From NCBI RefSeq assembly GCF_032854445.1, contig NC_088305.1:23102955-23166954 (forward strand): a DNA stretch of 64,000 bases, in the 5' to 3' direction. The translations under genes and the position numbers were made by a program. Below, one piece after another: positions 1 to 12,102 of the stretch. The DNA comes from Liolophura sinensis. Taxonomy: Eukaryota; Mollusca; Polyplacophora; Chitonida; Chitonidae. The notes under the pieces are model-generated. The model was not told where the DNA came from. It made no database searches and worked only from the letters and a program-made list of their open reading frames with translations. Each line of letters opens with the position of its first letter. Position 1 is the stretch's first letter.

Positions 1-5
1 GCAGT

Positions 6-2808
6 TCTTTAGAAGCAAAATTTGTTAACGAATGTAATACCACTAGCTTTTGTCCAAAAGAAGGGGATGTGATATTGTCATAGTTTGCCACGAGCATTTG
101 TTTACATCATAACACATGTGTATGTTTACATCACATGATCAGCTTCCCTATATATATATTCATGAACGTTGCAGCAGGACACAGACCCCCAATTAGAACT
201 TCCATTCGGTACGAATGTAATTCTGTGTATTTTAGGGTGTAAAGTCTTTTCTTGCTGCCAGCCTGCCGTTTTTGGAGTACAGGTGCATCCTTGGTATCAA
301 AGTGGTGGAAATTGTCTAAGGTTTGGGCAGGTATGAGTTTTAATAATGAAAGTTTGAAATTCTGGGCGAGAGGACACAAGGAGACAGGTGGTGAAGAGGC
401 TGTGAGTGACGTCCCTTGGCATTGATAGGCACCCCTCCCGGCTGCCGGCATAGAAAGGTCCAGATTTTCACGGCCAACCTATGTCAAGATTTTTATGGCT
501 TCTTTCTCACAGGCTGGGCCAGATATGTACCAAAGCTCATTGGCTACGGAATGTTTGGGACTGAGCTACAGCGCTGAACGTTAACATTGTCGCTTATGGA
601 AAACTAATGGGGGTCTGTGGTCAGCATAGCGATTGGCTAATATTACCGAAGTAATATACCTGCGGGACTGCTCAAGGTCATATGGTCAGTTGAATAACGT
701 GACTGTCTGAATGGAGACGCTGCTTCGAGCCTTTTATTTTTTACACTTTCTTACGTCAAAAGGACGTTAACATTACACAAAATTCTCTGCGTTTATTGTT
801 TATCAGATAACTTGAGCGGTATGTACCCATGATTCATTTGCTCAGTGTCCGCCATTTTTTATCATCTGAATTATGTAAGTGTCAGTTATTCATACAAAGA
901 TTAACAGGTGTGTAAGTTTGAATTATGTCCTAAGTTTTCACCGAGCTTGGTAACATAAACAAAGGTAGTTTTAGCGTGTGTAATTTGAGCAGTTATGAAA
1001 TGTTTACGTGTACTCGAACAGCTGATCGATTGTGTGGAAACGCACACGGCTGTAATGGTTTCCTCTCAGTAAGCAAAACCACATATTGTAGCTCCAATTG
1101 GATGTTTAACTCTGTCTCATCCTATACATAAATTGTAAGATAGCGGGACAGTGTTAACAGTTCTTAGGTAGTTAAATACTGTACTGAGTAGGTTGTACAT
1201 TGCTAACAGGGTTTGTAACCTTGGCAATTTGATGTCTAGAGTGTTTGAACTGTATAAGTTACTTCCCTTGACTTGAAATTGCATTCTTTACAATGATTTG
1301 CTAGTTTGGTCATATGAGTATATGTATAATGTAAAACAAGAAAACTGTAAATTACTATGGTTTAGTGTGTTGGCCATTAATTCTGATTACTGTCAGTGTA
1401 ATGCAGACCCATGTATTTTGATAAATAATGAATGTAACATAATGTTTGACTTTCTTACATGTGACACCTGTTGTAAGTTATGCTAATGGGACAAACATAG
1501 GAGACATCCCAGCGGAGTCCTGTCAGCAACTATAGACAACATTTGGTGTAAGATAGTCGAATTGTCTGATTGTAGTCATAAACCATCATGGTTTATTGGC
1601 ACCTGCATGTGGTAGTGCTTGTCTTGCAAGTTGCAAGTTGTTATGATGCTGTATAATAAAACGGTACCTTGACCGCCCCATTAGATAATGGTGATATAGC
1701 TAAGACAGCATAGCTGTTCATGTAAGTACTTCTATTCAGTTAAACGCGTTACATTGAGCAAAGTATTGTTTCAGAATAATTGATGTTTTGCTATTCACAT
1801 GTAATTTCTAATAGCAGCACCTTACTTATATTACATGTATATTGCTGTCAAGTTCGCTACTTCAATTCTTTGGAAAGTTTATTGTTTTAAGTTAAAAGCA
1901 TAAGGACCAGGGTTACCCCCACTGATAGTACACAGAACCAGCTTCAGAGATTTGTGATCATACACTGTAAAAAGTATAGGAGTCATACGTAAGAGAAGTA
2001 CCAAATACAGCTAGCAATGTGTAATACATATATCACCATTTTACTTAATAACACTGTAAAAGTACTAAGTGTCGTTCTGATATGCTTGTTTTCTCGGTTT
2101 TTTCTGTCTTTGTACCACCTGTATGCAGTGACCATCTCCGTGAGTATAAAAAAGAAAGTCAGTCCGAATGAGCTTTTCAGTCTTTCTTATTCCATGTGCT
2201 TTACATATACACCTAACACAGTCCTTGCGTCTTCTAAAACATCACTGGGAACTGCTTATTGCTTCTCTTTTCAAGTCATTAGTTATACACCTTTTACATC
2301 TCTTGTGTCTTCCAACACGTCACGGGGAACTGCTTGCTGCTTCTCTGTACAAGTTACTAGCTGTACACCTAGCACAGTCCTTGCGTTTTCCAGCACATCA
2401 ATGAAATCAGCTGACTGCTTCTCCTTGCAAATCTTTAGTTATACGCCTTTCACATCTCTTGTGTCTTCCAGCACGTCACGGGGAACTGCTTACTGCTTCT
2501 CTGTACAAGTTATTAGCAGTACACCTAGCACAGTCTTTGCGTCTTCCAGCACATCACTGAGATTGCTGACTGCTTCTCTTTGCAATTCATTAGTTATACA
2601 CCTTTCACATCTCTTGTGTGTTCCAGTACGTCACGGGGAACTGCTTACTGCTTTTCTGTACAGCACATCACTGGGATCTGCTGACTGTTTCTCTTTGCAA
2701 GTCATTAGTTATACACCTTTCACATCTTATGCGTCTTCCAGCACATTACTACTGGGGTTTTACTTATGTGTCCCGCATTCTGGAAATTGGCTGTAAGCCT
2801 CACGTATT
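6..2808 (+). repeat. Local duplication, copy 1 (partner 3711-5756)
   Basis: The sequence from TCTTTAGAAGCAAAATTTG onward recurs at 3711 in the same orientation with few mismatches, ending near the GTAAGCCTCACGTATTT block. Copy 1 holds about 450 bases (roughly 172-623) that copy 2 lacks, and a longer 78-bp minisatellite. Short reading frames such as the one at 1298-1486 are conserved between copies only as DNA, so I see no gene in it. It could be the body of an unclassified mobile element; no terminal repeats or target duplication were recognised. Confidence 0.85.
2190..2750 (+). repeat. 78-bp minisatellite, array 1
   Basis: Units of the type CTTCCAGCACATCACTGGGA plus a TTACTAG...ACACCTAGCACAG part repeat every 78 bases (for example at 2305, 2383 and 2461). 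Because 78 is 26 codons, the array stays open by chance and produces Ser/Thr-rich frames. The same family recurs at 5486-5690 and 24340-25640. Confidence 0.85.
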
Positions 2809-2849
2809 TTCATTTTCAGCAACCAGCGGATGGTTGTGGGTATGACATT

Positions 2850-2965
2850 TGCTTGGTTCGGTTTCCTCCCATCATACTGCTGCCTGGGAGCTGTCGTAAA
2901 TAATAAATGAAATACTCCTCAGTACGGGCTAAATCACCAATCAAACAAATAAATGAATACATTCA
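2850..2965 (-). mobile_element. SINE tail fragment
   Basis: GGTTTCCTCCCATCATACTG, then AATGAAATACTCCTCAGTAC and CACCAATCAAACAAATAAAT, resemble the 3' tail of a tRNA-derived SINE with an AAAT-rich end. The paralogous sequence at 26270-26640 is interrupted by a younger SINE. No tRNA-like head is visible here. Confidence 0.5.
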
Positions 2966-3710
2966 ATCGGGTGACACTTCAAACTAACCACCGCTAGAAA
3001 CTCCAAACTCATCCTATTACTCCAAAACCGCCTCACACATCACCAACCTCACAGTCCTCACCTTTTGGTTGACATATTAAGGCCAGATTTTGGCTGATTA
3101 TATAAATGGATCAAGTGGAAGTGTTTGTGTGTGTTTTATGAGCATAGTTTGTGTTGCTCTCAGTTACAGATCTCAGTCAGAATGAAAATTCCAGCTCCAA
3201 CAGTGAATTTGTGAATCAAATGATCAATGTGTGCATTCTATTCAGTTCAATGGATTCCATCATTCCTCGGCGTCTCAGTGAGTGATGCATTTGCAGATAT
3301 GTTCAGATTTTCCATCACTCAGATTCGTTGATTTGAATGATTCAAAGTGCTATGATTGATTTTATTTGCTATATTAAATTGTTCCAAATTGTGTGATCTT
3401 GACATTGTTTTAAAAGAAACTGACAATGCACTGTAATTTTATTTGACAAATTTATTGACATTATTGCCATCTGACCGACAAGGATTGAAGTATGGACATG
3501 AATATTAATTTCAACACTGGTATGAAAGTTTAATGGATGGACAAATTTGTGTTTAGCTTTAAAACCCGGTGAACCCCGGAAATCATTTGACACTGACTCC
3601 AATTCAAGTTTTAAGTATCAAACCGACTCTACAAATAATTACAGTTTGTAATGTGTTCTATTTTGTTTTCAACTGAAATTGGTTGCATTTGAAATATATA
3701 CTTGGGCAGA
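2966..3710. other. Spacer between the two local duplicates
   Basis: AT-rich unique sequence with no splice-supported exon, RNA gene or recognised repeat. The minus-strand open frame at 3369-3602 has no recognisable domain. Confidence 0.5.
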
Positions 3711-5756
3711 TCTTTAGAAGCAAAATTTGTTAACGAATGTAATACCACTAGCTTTTGTCCAAAAGAAGGGGAATGTGATATTGTCATAGTTTTCCACGTG
3801 CATTTGTTTACATCATAGCACCTGTGTATGTTTACATCACATGATCAGCTTCCCTATATTAATATTCACGAACGTTGCAGCACAGCGATGGCTTAATATT
3901 ACGTAAGTAACATACTGCGGGACTGCTCAAGGTGATTAAGTGAGTGGAATAGTGTGATTGATTGAATGGAGACCCTGTTTCGTGTCCTTTATTTATTTAT
4001 ACTTTCTTACGTCAAAAGATGTTAACATAAAACTATTACACAAACTTCTTTGCGGTTTACTTTTTCTCTGATACCTTGAGTGATATGTACCCATGATTCA
4101 CTTGCTCAGTGTCCGCCATTTTTTTAATAGCTTGACAAGGAGCTCACCTGACAAATTATATAAGTGTCAATTGTTCATACATACAAAGATTACCAGGTGT
4201 GTAAGTTTAAATCATGTTATAAGTTTAAGCAAGCTTGGTAACATGAACAAAGATAGTTTTAGCGTGTGTAATCTGAGCAGTTATGAAATGTTTACGTGTA
4301 CTCGAACAGCTGATCGATTGTGTTGTAACGCACACGGCTGTAATGGTTTCCTCTCAGTAAGCAAAACCACATATTGTAGCTCCAATTGGATGTTTAACTC
4401 TGTCTCATCCTATACATAAATTGTAAGATACCGGGACAGTGTTAACAGTTCTTATGAAGTTACATACTGTACTGAGTAGGTTGTACAGTGCTAACAGGGT
4501 TTGTAATCTTGGCAATTTGATGTCTAGAGTGTTTGCACTGTATAAGTTAGCTCCCTTGACTTAAACTTGCATTCTTTACAATGATTTACCAGTTTGGTCA
4601 TATGAGTATATGTATAATGTAAAACAGGAAAACTGTAAATTACTATGGTTTAGTGTGTTGGCCATTAATACTGATTACTGCCAGTGTAATGCAGACCCAT
4701 GTATTTTGATAAATAATGAATGTAACATTATGTTTGACTTTCTTACATGTGACACCTGTAGTAAGTTATGCCATTTGGACAAACATAGGAGACATCCCAG
4801 TGGGGTCCTGTCAGGAACTATAGGCAGCATTTGGTGTAAGATGGTCAAATTGTCTGACTGTAGTCATGAAACATCATTGTTTATTGGCACCTGCGTGTAA
4901 TAGTGCATGTCCTGCAAGTTGCAAGTTGTTATGATGCTGTATAATAAAATGGTACTTCGACCGCCCCATTAGATAATGGTGATATAGCTAAGACAGCATA
5001 GCTGTTCATGTAAATACTTCTAGTTAGGTAAACGTGTTACACTGAGCAAAGTATTGTTTCAGAATAATTGATGTTTTGCTATTCACATGTAATTTCTAAT
5101 AGCAGCACCTTACTTATATTACATGTATATTGCTTTCAAGTTCCCAACTTCATTTCTTTGGAAAGTTTATTGTTTTAAGTTAAAAACATAAGGGCCAGGG
5201 TTACCCCCACTGATAGTACACAGAACCAGTTTCAGAGATTTATGATCATACACTGTAAAAAGTATAGGAGTCATACGTAAGAGAAGTACCAAATACAGGT
5301 AGCAATGTGTAATACACATATCACCACTTTACTTAATAATACTGTAAAAGTACTAAATGTCGTTCTGATATGCTTGTTTTCTCGGGTATTTCTGTCTCTT
5401 TGTACCACCTGTATGCAGTGACCATCTCCATGGATATATAAAAGAACGTCAATCCGAATGAGTTTTGCAGTCTTTTTTTTTATTCCATGTGCTTTACATA
5501 TACACCTAACACAGTCCTTGCGTCTTCCAACACATCACTGGGAACTGCTTATTGCTTCCCTGTACAAGTTACTAGCTCTACACCTAGCACAGTGTTTGCG
5601 TCTTCCAGCACATCACTGAGATCAACTAGCTGCTTCTCTTTGCATGTTATTAGTTATACACCTTTCACATTTCTTGCGTCATCCTGCACATCCCAGCTGG
5701 GGTTTCACCCATGTGTCCTGCATTCTGGAAATTGGGTGTAGGCCTCACGTATTTAT
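3711..5756 (+). repeat. Local duplication, copy 2 (partner 6-2808)
   Basis: Second copy of the 6-2808 segment, shorter by about 450 bases near its 5' side and with a shorter 78-bp minisatellite. Its 3' end (GGGGTTTCACCCATGTGTCC onward) is also found at 26792, which ties this copy to duplication block B. Confidence 0.85.
5486..5690 (+). repeat. 78-bp minisatellite, array 2 (short)
   Basis: About two and a half units of the same 78-bp repeat as at 2190-2750 and 24340-25640, in the same orientation. The copy-number difference between otherwise similar duplicates shows the array has expanded or contracted since duplication. Confidence 0.8.
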
Positions 5757-7275
5757 ATGTGCCTAACTACCTTCCCACTTCGTACTAATACTTTTGTTGA
5801 TGTATAACTGGGTCCTCTATAGTTCTGTAATCTTCAGTGTGACTGCTTAATACTACTGACAAATAATTGTAAAACATGAATATTTCAAAACACCTTTGAA
5901 TGAAATATTGACCTTTTTGGTCAACTTTTCATTTTTGTTCTATTTTTCAACATTGTTGACTATCTAGAAATAAATTCCATTTGAACAGACTTAGTCTGTT
6001 CAATTCTTTGTTATAGTCTCTTCCTATTAGTCATTCACCTATATTCAGCTATTCGAAAAATCAATCAAACTCGCTATTAAAATTCACTTTAGTCATTGAC
6101 AGTAACAACACAAGCTCTACACGTGGATATGTTGTAAATTCGTATTCTTGCACAGAAGATATAGCTTGAACACTTCTTTTCTTATTCATAATACTACACC
6201 CCATAGGCTCAGTTTCGACGGCTAGAACGCGTTGCCTCGCGTGACGTCATAATTATTAAAAAAACTGGTGAAATGCAGTGGATTTTTCTGTTAAGGAAAA
6301 CTTAGCACATTAAATGATAATATTTCATGAAAGGCAAGCTTGCACTTTTAAGGTCTATTATATGTGAAAAAAATCATTTCCGATAGGGTGCTACATTGCA
6401 TGTAATGTCTCTACGACAGGCCCCTTTAACCTCATGGTTTCAGGCTATGTCAAAAGAAACCGGTTTTTCTGGTATAAGTCGTGACTACAAGGCTACGGCT
6501 TCTGCCTAAGGAGAGAACATTAAATCTGTCACTTGGTCTAACAGACCACGAGCACACAGAGAGGAAACTATGTATGTTGTTTTTGTATGTATGTTGTTTT
6601 TGTATGTTTTTGTGGCTTATCTGATGAACATTTGTATTCTCACAGGTTTGTCTAGGCTAATTGAGCTGTTAGGGTTCATCAGGTTGGAGTGATGGCGGGT
6701 GCACTGTATTTAAATCGGGTGAGTAGCGTTAGGTGAAAGAGCTCCACTTATGTTTTAAACGGCCGAGATGGCGGAATACTTCGTCTTCCTTGCGTTTGAT
6801 GGCATAGCCTTTGGCGTCGTGGATTCAACCCTAGCGTTTTCTTCGGCGTATGTGTGTGTACGCTTTCGTTTTACGTCGGACTTAACATTTTTAGTCATAG
6901 GAGGACGACGAGGAGTGAATAGGCGTGTGAACATGTAGTCTCTTCTTGTGGCAGAGCGAGTCCAAGCCACCATAGTGCTGCCACCACTAAAACATCATGC
7001 CAAAGACACCAGTCATTACACCCCACCCAGTCACATTCCACTGACACTGAGTCAACCAGCCATGTTTCTTGCTCTAATCTCCTAGTGCTGAGTGCACTGA
7101 TATAAGAACGAATGAACTTATTTCTACATTGTAAATCTTTGTTTTTTTCTCGTAAGGGGATTATCTATGACTGGTTTCGAACGTGTTGTTCTTATCAAGA
7201 ATAAACAATTCCTTAACACGAAGAACACGTTTGGAACTACAGTCTGAGTAGACAGATGTGGAAAGACGAGAGGTT
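5697..7275. repeat. Block A part of a segmental duplication (partner about 26790-28510)
   Basis: Stretch after stretch recurs in the same order: the ACTGGGTCCT block (5811 and 26904), the CTACACGTGGATATGTTG block (6117 and 27212), the GGTTCATCAGGTTGGAGTGA block (6670 and 27906) and the GATGGCGGAATACTTCGTCT block (6767 and 27999). Block B additionally carries a SINE at 27403-27660. Confidence 0.85.
6770..7105 (-). mobile_element. Second SINE-like family (block A copy)
   Basis: Contains TTACGTCGGACTTAACATTT, a GTGGCAGAGCGAGTCCAAGC motif and the GACACCAGTCATTACACC region, features shared with 27998-28335, 43548-43855, 43945-44292 and 51447-51520. The two block copies are probably the same insertion, duplicated with the block. 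Confidence 0.55.
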
Positions 7276-8125
7276 CATTTCTCCAATATACCAAAAGAAT
7301 AAAATCCTTCTAGGCAAAGAGGATATCATATTGAATATGACACAGTATTTTTTTATAACAGAATATATTCTAGCATCACTGAGGAAACAGGACTACCTGT
7401 TAAAACTAAAAGGATTAATTTTTAGAGTGTAGCTGTGTGTCGTTTGTGAGGAAGTTGTTTTTTGTGCACATTATTATTTCAGATGAATGGAAATTGCACC
7501 CTCGGCAAACTTCAAGTTGCATAAATGACGTAGCGTGACATGTAGTGGTATGGTTATACAACAGTACTGACACAGCTTTACGGCATTTTCAGGCTCACCC
7601 AAAAAACAAATACAAACTTTCCTCCTAAAAGACCGCAGAGCTTGCAAATTGAACCCGCACGATGTTAAGATTTGTGTCAGATTTGCCTTTTGGGCAGAGG
7701 CTCACGCTACATGAGTCAGTTATCAAGCATTTTACTGTGAAAAAGATTTACGTGACATGTTCATATATTTTTATAAGGCTATCTCTGTAACGTACGATGA
7801 GCTCAATGCTTGTGTTGAACCCCACGCTACACCCCCACCCCCCACCCCCACCCCACTCATCAGCCACCCAGGCCCTTGTGGGGCGCGCTCAATGAAGGCA
7901 CGCATTAAGATGATTTAACTGAATCGACCTAAAAAGTTAGAACAGGGCCCTTAATAAGGTAAATTTAAGAAGAGGTCCCATTTCACCGGTTACGTGGGAC
8001 CATTTGCTAACTAGCACACTGTCATCGCTGCTCTGGTTTTACTCTTTATGCTATAAGTCTGTATTATACCCATTATCCCATAGACAGCCTATGCCTTGCC
8101 ACTGTGCTTATAGTCGAGTGAACTG
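7276..8125. other. Block A region without a gene
   Basis: Contains a CCCCCACCCC-rich tract at 7829-7857 and AT-rich spacer. Sequence at 7309-7348 aligns with 31677-31717 of block B, so about 3.1 kb present in B (28540-31676) is absent here. No exon recognised. Confidence 0.5.
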
Positions 8126-8149
8126 GATGGTGTTTTATATCGCATGTTT

Positions 8150-8848
8150 CTGTGATGTTTCAGCTCACTCCACAGAGGATGGTATACATCTGTATCACAT
8201 TGATCACCGGACTCATTCTAGTTTATATTTACCAAGGCACTTTTTCATTCACCGCCATCTGTGACGACTCCATTCCAGCCCTTCGATCAGCACAATTGTT
8301 CCAACAGCTGAACCAAGCTATTCGTCCATGACACGTCCGACAACCCAACCTACAGGCAAATGTTCGAGTTTGTCTCCGAGTTTTTCCTGCGCCGTTTTGT
8401 GATGGTCGTAAACGCCGACAATTATCTGGGCGACGGTTTCGAGAGCCTCGATCTGGACTACCTTAGAGAGAATAAAGTTATGTATGCTCTGACCCGAAGG
8501 TACCCCGTCCCGATGCCAAAAGGATGTCATTACCCCATTGCGTCTTACTGCGAAGAGAAAAGCTGGTACCAGGACTCTCACGACGCATTTCTGTTCTTTG
8601 TACACTCGGCTATTTCCAAAGACTTCCTCAAAGAGGTAGACTTCGCCAGCAACGCGTACGGTTCGGAAAATGTGATCATTTGGGCGTTTAAATCCATCCT
8701 AAACTTTGCTGTGTTAAACCCCTGCAAACTGCTCCAGATCCATCATTTCCACTGTTCACAGGTGAGATCCTGGGACAGACCTTGGGTGGACAGACCGGAA
8801 ACACACGGGCAGGCCAATTTCACTGATTCCCTCTATACCCAGCCCTAA
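8150..8848 (+). pseudogene. Broken copy of the glycosyltransferase-like gene (intact copy 32563-33555)
   Basis: The first 165 bases match the start of the intact gene, including the transmembrane segment. The sequence then jumps from the AACCAA of the intact copy near 32722 directly to TATTCGTCCATGAC near 33027, a deletion of about 300 bases that removes roughly residues 55-155. From there to the stop the copy is nearly identical to the intact one (for example the NADNYLGDGFESLDL segment). The N-terminal part also has changes that put it out of register. A Harbinger transposon begins ten bases after the stop codon. The deletion removes the stem and first part of the putative catalytic region, so I call it a pseudogene. 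Confidence 0.85.
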
Positions 8849-8854
8849 AACAGT

Positions 8855-8857
8855 CTG
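8855..8857. repeat. Left 3-bp target-site duplication of the Harbinger element
   Basis: CTG directly before GGCCCGT; the matching CTG is at 21347-21349. Confidence 0.85.
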
Positions 8858-8884
8858 GGCCCGTATTCATCAAGATTCTTAAGT
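8858..8884 (+). repeat. Harbinger left terminal inverted repeat
   Basis: Pairs with 21320-21346 with about three mismatches. Confidence 0.9.
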
Positions 8885-9510
8885 ATTTCTTAACGCTAAA
8901 AAATTCTTAAATTGTTAAAAATACTTAAGTCCCATTCATAAAAAACTTCACTGTTAAGAAATTCTTAAATTCTAAGTGTGCCCATGACCACTTTAATCTT
9001 TTTCTTAAATTCTTAATTATTTCTTAAACAACAACATGGCGGCCGCTCAACCAAATCGACGCCACTTTAAGGAAAGAAGAGATTGTTTGAACGAATATAA
9101 TGATAGGGAGCTATTAGAAAGGTTTCGTTTGGATGTTGCAGGAATTCGGTATATCGAATCACTAGTTAGGGATGACGTTGTAAGTGGATAGAATTGAAAC
9201 TGTGCACTTACTCCTGTGCAGGAAGTGTTGATTACTCTTCGTTTTTTGGCAACTGGGAAAATGCAGCTATGCAATGGTGATGACATAGGGGTCTCACAGC
9301 CTACTGTATCTAGGGCTATCATAGCTACCGTAAGAAGTCTATCTTCAAACCAGCAAATTGCTCAGTTCATTCGTTTTCCACTGACAGCTCGCGAAATGCG
9401 TGACAAACAGGAAACGTTCTACGCTGCTGCCCAATTTCCAGGCATTGTTGGGGCTATTGATGGGACACACGTACAAATCACCGCTCCTAGCACATATGAA
9501 AACGAATTGG

Positions 9511-9516
9511 TTAATC
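9511..9516. repeat. Left 6-bp target-site duplication of the Polinton
   Basis: TTAATC, repeated at 17489-17494. Six bases is the known Polinton/Maverick duplication length, and removing one copy puts the Harbinger transposase back in frame. Confidence 0.88.
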
Positions 9517-9610
9517 GGAGTAGTATACGGTCTACTCTGGAACTCTTATGATTATGCAACGTATTATGCAATATATGACATAATTTATTACATAAGAACA
9601 TGAAGCAAGG
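9517..9610 (+). repeat. Polinton left terminal inverted repeat
   Basis: The segment around TACTCTGGAACTCTTATGAT through GAAGCAAGG is repeated inverted at 17399-17488 with a few mismatches. The outermost bases differ: the left end has a few extra bases before AGTATA. Confidence 0.88.
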
Positions 9611-9732
9611 GATCACGTGCTACCTACTAAGACCAATCGCAGACCTCTTATATGGAAACAATCACGTGACATTTTGCTGTATAATGCGCGCCAAAAATCA
9701 TATCAGCATCCAGTTCCAACAGATCACAGCAG

Positions 9733-10408
9733 ATGCAACAACAACAACAACGCTTGCCTTTACAAGACAACGCCAGTCTTAGCGACAACAACATCTGTCT
9801 CTACAACAACAACACTCGTCTTTACCACAACAACACGAGTTTTAGCGACATTATGAATTACGAAGTCTGTGGAGATCTCGTCGCTAGAGTCTTCCAGGAG
9901 AGGACAACTATTTACGTGGAGCTGAGCAAGAAGGGTGATACAACTGGCAGGGAGAGTGTCAAAGCCATCACCGTGACCCAGAGGACGTGGGAACGTTTCA
10001 TCTTTTACATGTCAACCACTGACATGCAGATCGAGTCATGGCAAACCCACTCCTCAACCTCTGTTGTTGGGGGAAGACATACACATGTCGTACAGAGACT
10101 AAAAGGGGGTGTCACTAGTACATATCAGAAAGCGGGAGAGGAGTAGGAGGGGACTGCTGTATCCTACTATGAAAGGCGTGGCCTTCTCCGTGCAAGCCTG
10201 GGTTGCCCTCAAGAAAGTGTCGGAAGACATCATCAATGTGCTGAGAGACTATATGAAGAGTGACGGTATGTTCCAGGGGACACCACTCTTGCCTATGGAG
10301 ATGAATGCACCCGTCCCGAATGCTCCGGCTAGAAAGAAAATAAAGAAAGGTGATATAGACAATGATGATATGGACTTTTTCGTAAGTGGTGGGGGCCTTC
10401 GCAGCTAA
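9733..10408 (+). pseudogene. Polinton protein with two PC4-like segments, frameshifted
   Basis: A CAA-rich leader encoding Q/N-rich sequence is followed at about 9855 by a segment of the pattern TIYVELSKK...AITVTQRTWERF. After a frame change near 10110-10140 comes a second segment, MKGVAFSVQAWVALKKVSED. Both resemble the C-terminal ssDNA-binding fold of transcriptional coactivator PC4 (beta strands, then x-Q-x-W-x-x-L/F). The end is acidic with a KKIKKGD basic patch. An ssDNA-binding role in element replication is inference from the pattern; I could not run a profile search. The product may originally have continued into 10421-10774. Confidence 0.5.
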
Positions 10409-10420
10409 AGTCCCCAATTC

Positions 10421-10774
10421 TTGCGACAAACTGTAAATGGTGTATACAAGGACGCGGTTGTGAAAGCCATCTGCCTGAAGAGAGACGAAGGCATTGATGT
10501 CTTAGCAGCATTTGATGAACAGTTTCAAAATGCATTTGCCTCTCTGGATGAAGATGCCCTCATCGAGGAGGTGAAATGCCTCCTCTACAAATCGACGGAT
10601 GTGTACGTGCGTCCTGTATTCTTGATCAGTTATGAAGATAAAGTGTGGCGTGATTGTTACCTGAAGACGAGATGCTTCATGAACAATTTAAAGTCTGAAG
10701 TTATGAACATTTTGGTTACAGATGAAGATGACATGAATGATCACTTGGAAGACGAGGGTATAGACTGTGCCTAA
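10421..10774 (+). CDS. Polinton ORF of unknown function
   Basis: An open frame of about 117 codons, rich in acidic residues (DEDALIEEV, DEDDMNDHLEDEG). It begins without a good ATG context, directly after the stop of the PC4-like gene, so it is probably the C-terminal part of that product or of a neighbour truncated by mutation. No domain recognised. Confidence 0.4.
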   Translation: MRQTVNGVYKDAVVKAICLKRDEGIDVLAAFDEQFQNAFASLDEDALIEEVKCLLYKSTDVYVRPVFLISYEDKVWRDCYLKTRCFMNNLKSEVMNILVTDEDDMNDHLEDEGIDCA

Positions 10775-10911
10775 TGTTTATGTATGATTATTATCATGTG
10801 TCTATATTCACAGAATACAGTTTGAAAATGTACTTACTGTCGTTTGTTATTTATACGATGCGTTTCACTAGTTCCCCACCATTCGTTCCGAAGTAAGCTG
10901 GAAAGATAGTC

Positions 10912-11985
10912 ATGGATCCGTCACGATCTGAGGTTGATAAGATCTTACAGAAACTGTATTATACCCCCGCAAGCCAATCATCATACGGTGGTAAACAGGC
11001 CTTGTACCGGGCAGTCAGGAAGAACGGGTATACCATATCTAAAAAAGAAATCAAGGAGTGGTTAAAGACACAAGATGCGTATACATTGCATAAACCGGCT
11101 GCAAAGAGGTATAAGCGAAACAGAGTTAAGGTTGATAAGATAAGATCAATGGCAAGCTGTTCTGGTGGACATATGTCATATGGCCAAATCTAACAGAGGG
11201 CATAAGTATTTATTGACCTGTATAGATGTATTTTCGAATATCAGCTGGGCTATGCCCATGAAAGATAAGACCGGTGGAACAATGGTGAAGGCATTCGGCA
11301 AAATACTCAAACAAGGCAGAAAGCCTGTGTATCTCCAAACCGATAGTGGATCTGAATTTTTTAACAGAAAATTTTAACAATTTTTCAAATCCAATGAGGT
11401 TTACCACTTTAATACACACAATGAAACGCACGCCAGTACTGTAGAGCGTTTCAATAGGACTTTAAAGTCAAAAATGTATAAATGCTTCACAGCTAAGAAC
11501 AACGATATGTGGATGTCTTACCCGCCTTCATATCCAGCTATAACAAATCACTTCACAGAAGGATTAAAATGGCTCCCGAACAAGTGAATAAACTTGCAGA
11601 AAACATGGTACGCAAGAACTTGTATCCCGCCGAAAAGACTAAATCCAAATTTAAATTTAATGTGGGTGATAGCGTTAGGCTAAGTAAGGTGAAAGCCATT
11701 TTCTATAAAGGCTATATACCGTCGTGGACTGATCAAAATTCACAGTCGACATACCAGAATACCCCCTGTGTATTAGTTACGTGATTTAAATGGCGAAGTA
11801 TTACGTGGTACCTTTTACGAACAAGAGCTACAGCAAATTATTAAAAAGGATAATGAGTATTATAAAATAGAAAAAATCCTAGAATGAAAACGCCGAAGGG
11901 GGGGGGGGCGGGGCTTATTATAAAGTCAGATGGAAAGGCTGGCCTTCCACTTTTAATTCATATGTTTCAATTTTAAAGAAATGTT
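10912..11985 (+). pseudogene. Polinton retroviral-type integrase with C-terminal chromodomain, broken
   Basis: It begins MDPSRSEVDKILQKLYY with the N-terminal helical region and WLKTQDAYTLHK motif. The rve core follows after a frame change near 11150, with YLLTCIDVFS (first Asp, near 11223) and LQTDSGSEF (second Asp, near 11340). A stop at 11375 (TAA) interrupts the frame, and the VERFNRTLKSKM segment (catalytic Glu, near 11440) continues beyond it. Another frame change lies near 11509. The C-terminal FNVGDSVRLSKVK region and a chromodomain-like tail (GTFYEQELQQI, then a WKGWP-type motif near 11930) are scattered over further frames, and a G-run at 11897-11907 sits in the tail. It would have joined the Polinton ends to the target; it is not functional now. 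Confidence 0.88.
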
Positions 11986-12102
11986 GAAAACATTATAAAA
12001 AAAGTGATATACTATTAAGCAGCCATTCATACAGGCGGCATGGCAGGTATCAACACCAACGTGGAGGCTAGGCATCGATAAAAATAAGCAGCTGGTGGTT
12101 TA

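Noticed and set aside
131..451. Minus-strand open frame of 106 codons near the left edge
   Set aside because: Lies mostly in the part that copy 2 of the local duplication lacks; no domain, start context or splice signals.
8318..8605. Minus-strand open frame opposite the glycosyltransferase-like pseudogene
   Set aside because: Exact antisense of the coding strand; the equivalent frame in the intact copy (33094-33312) is not better conserved than the sense frame.
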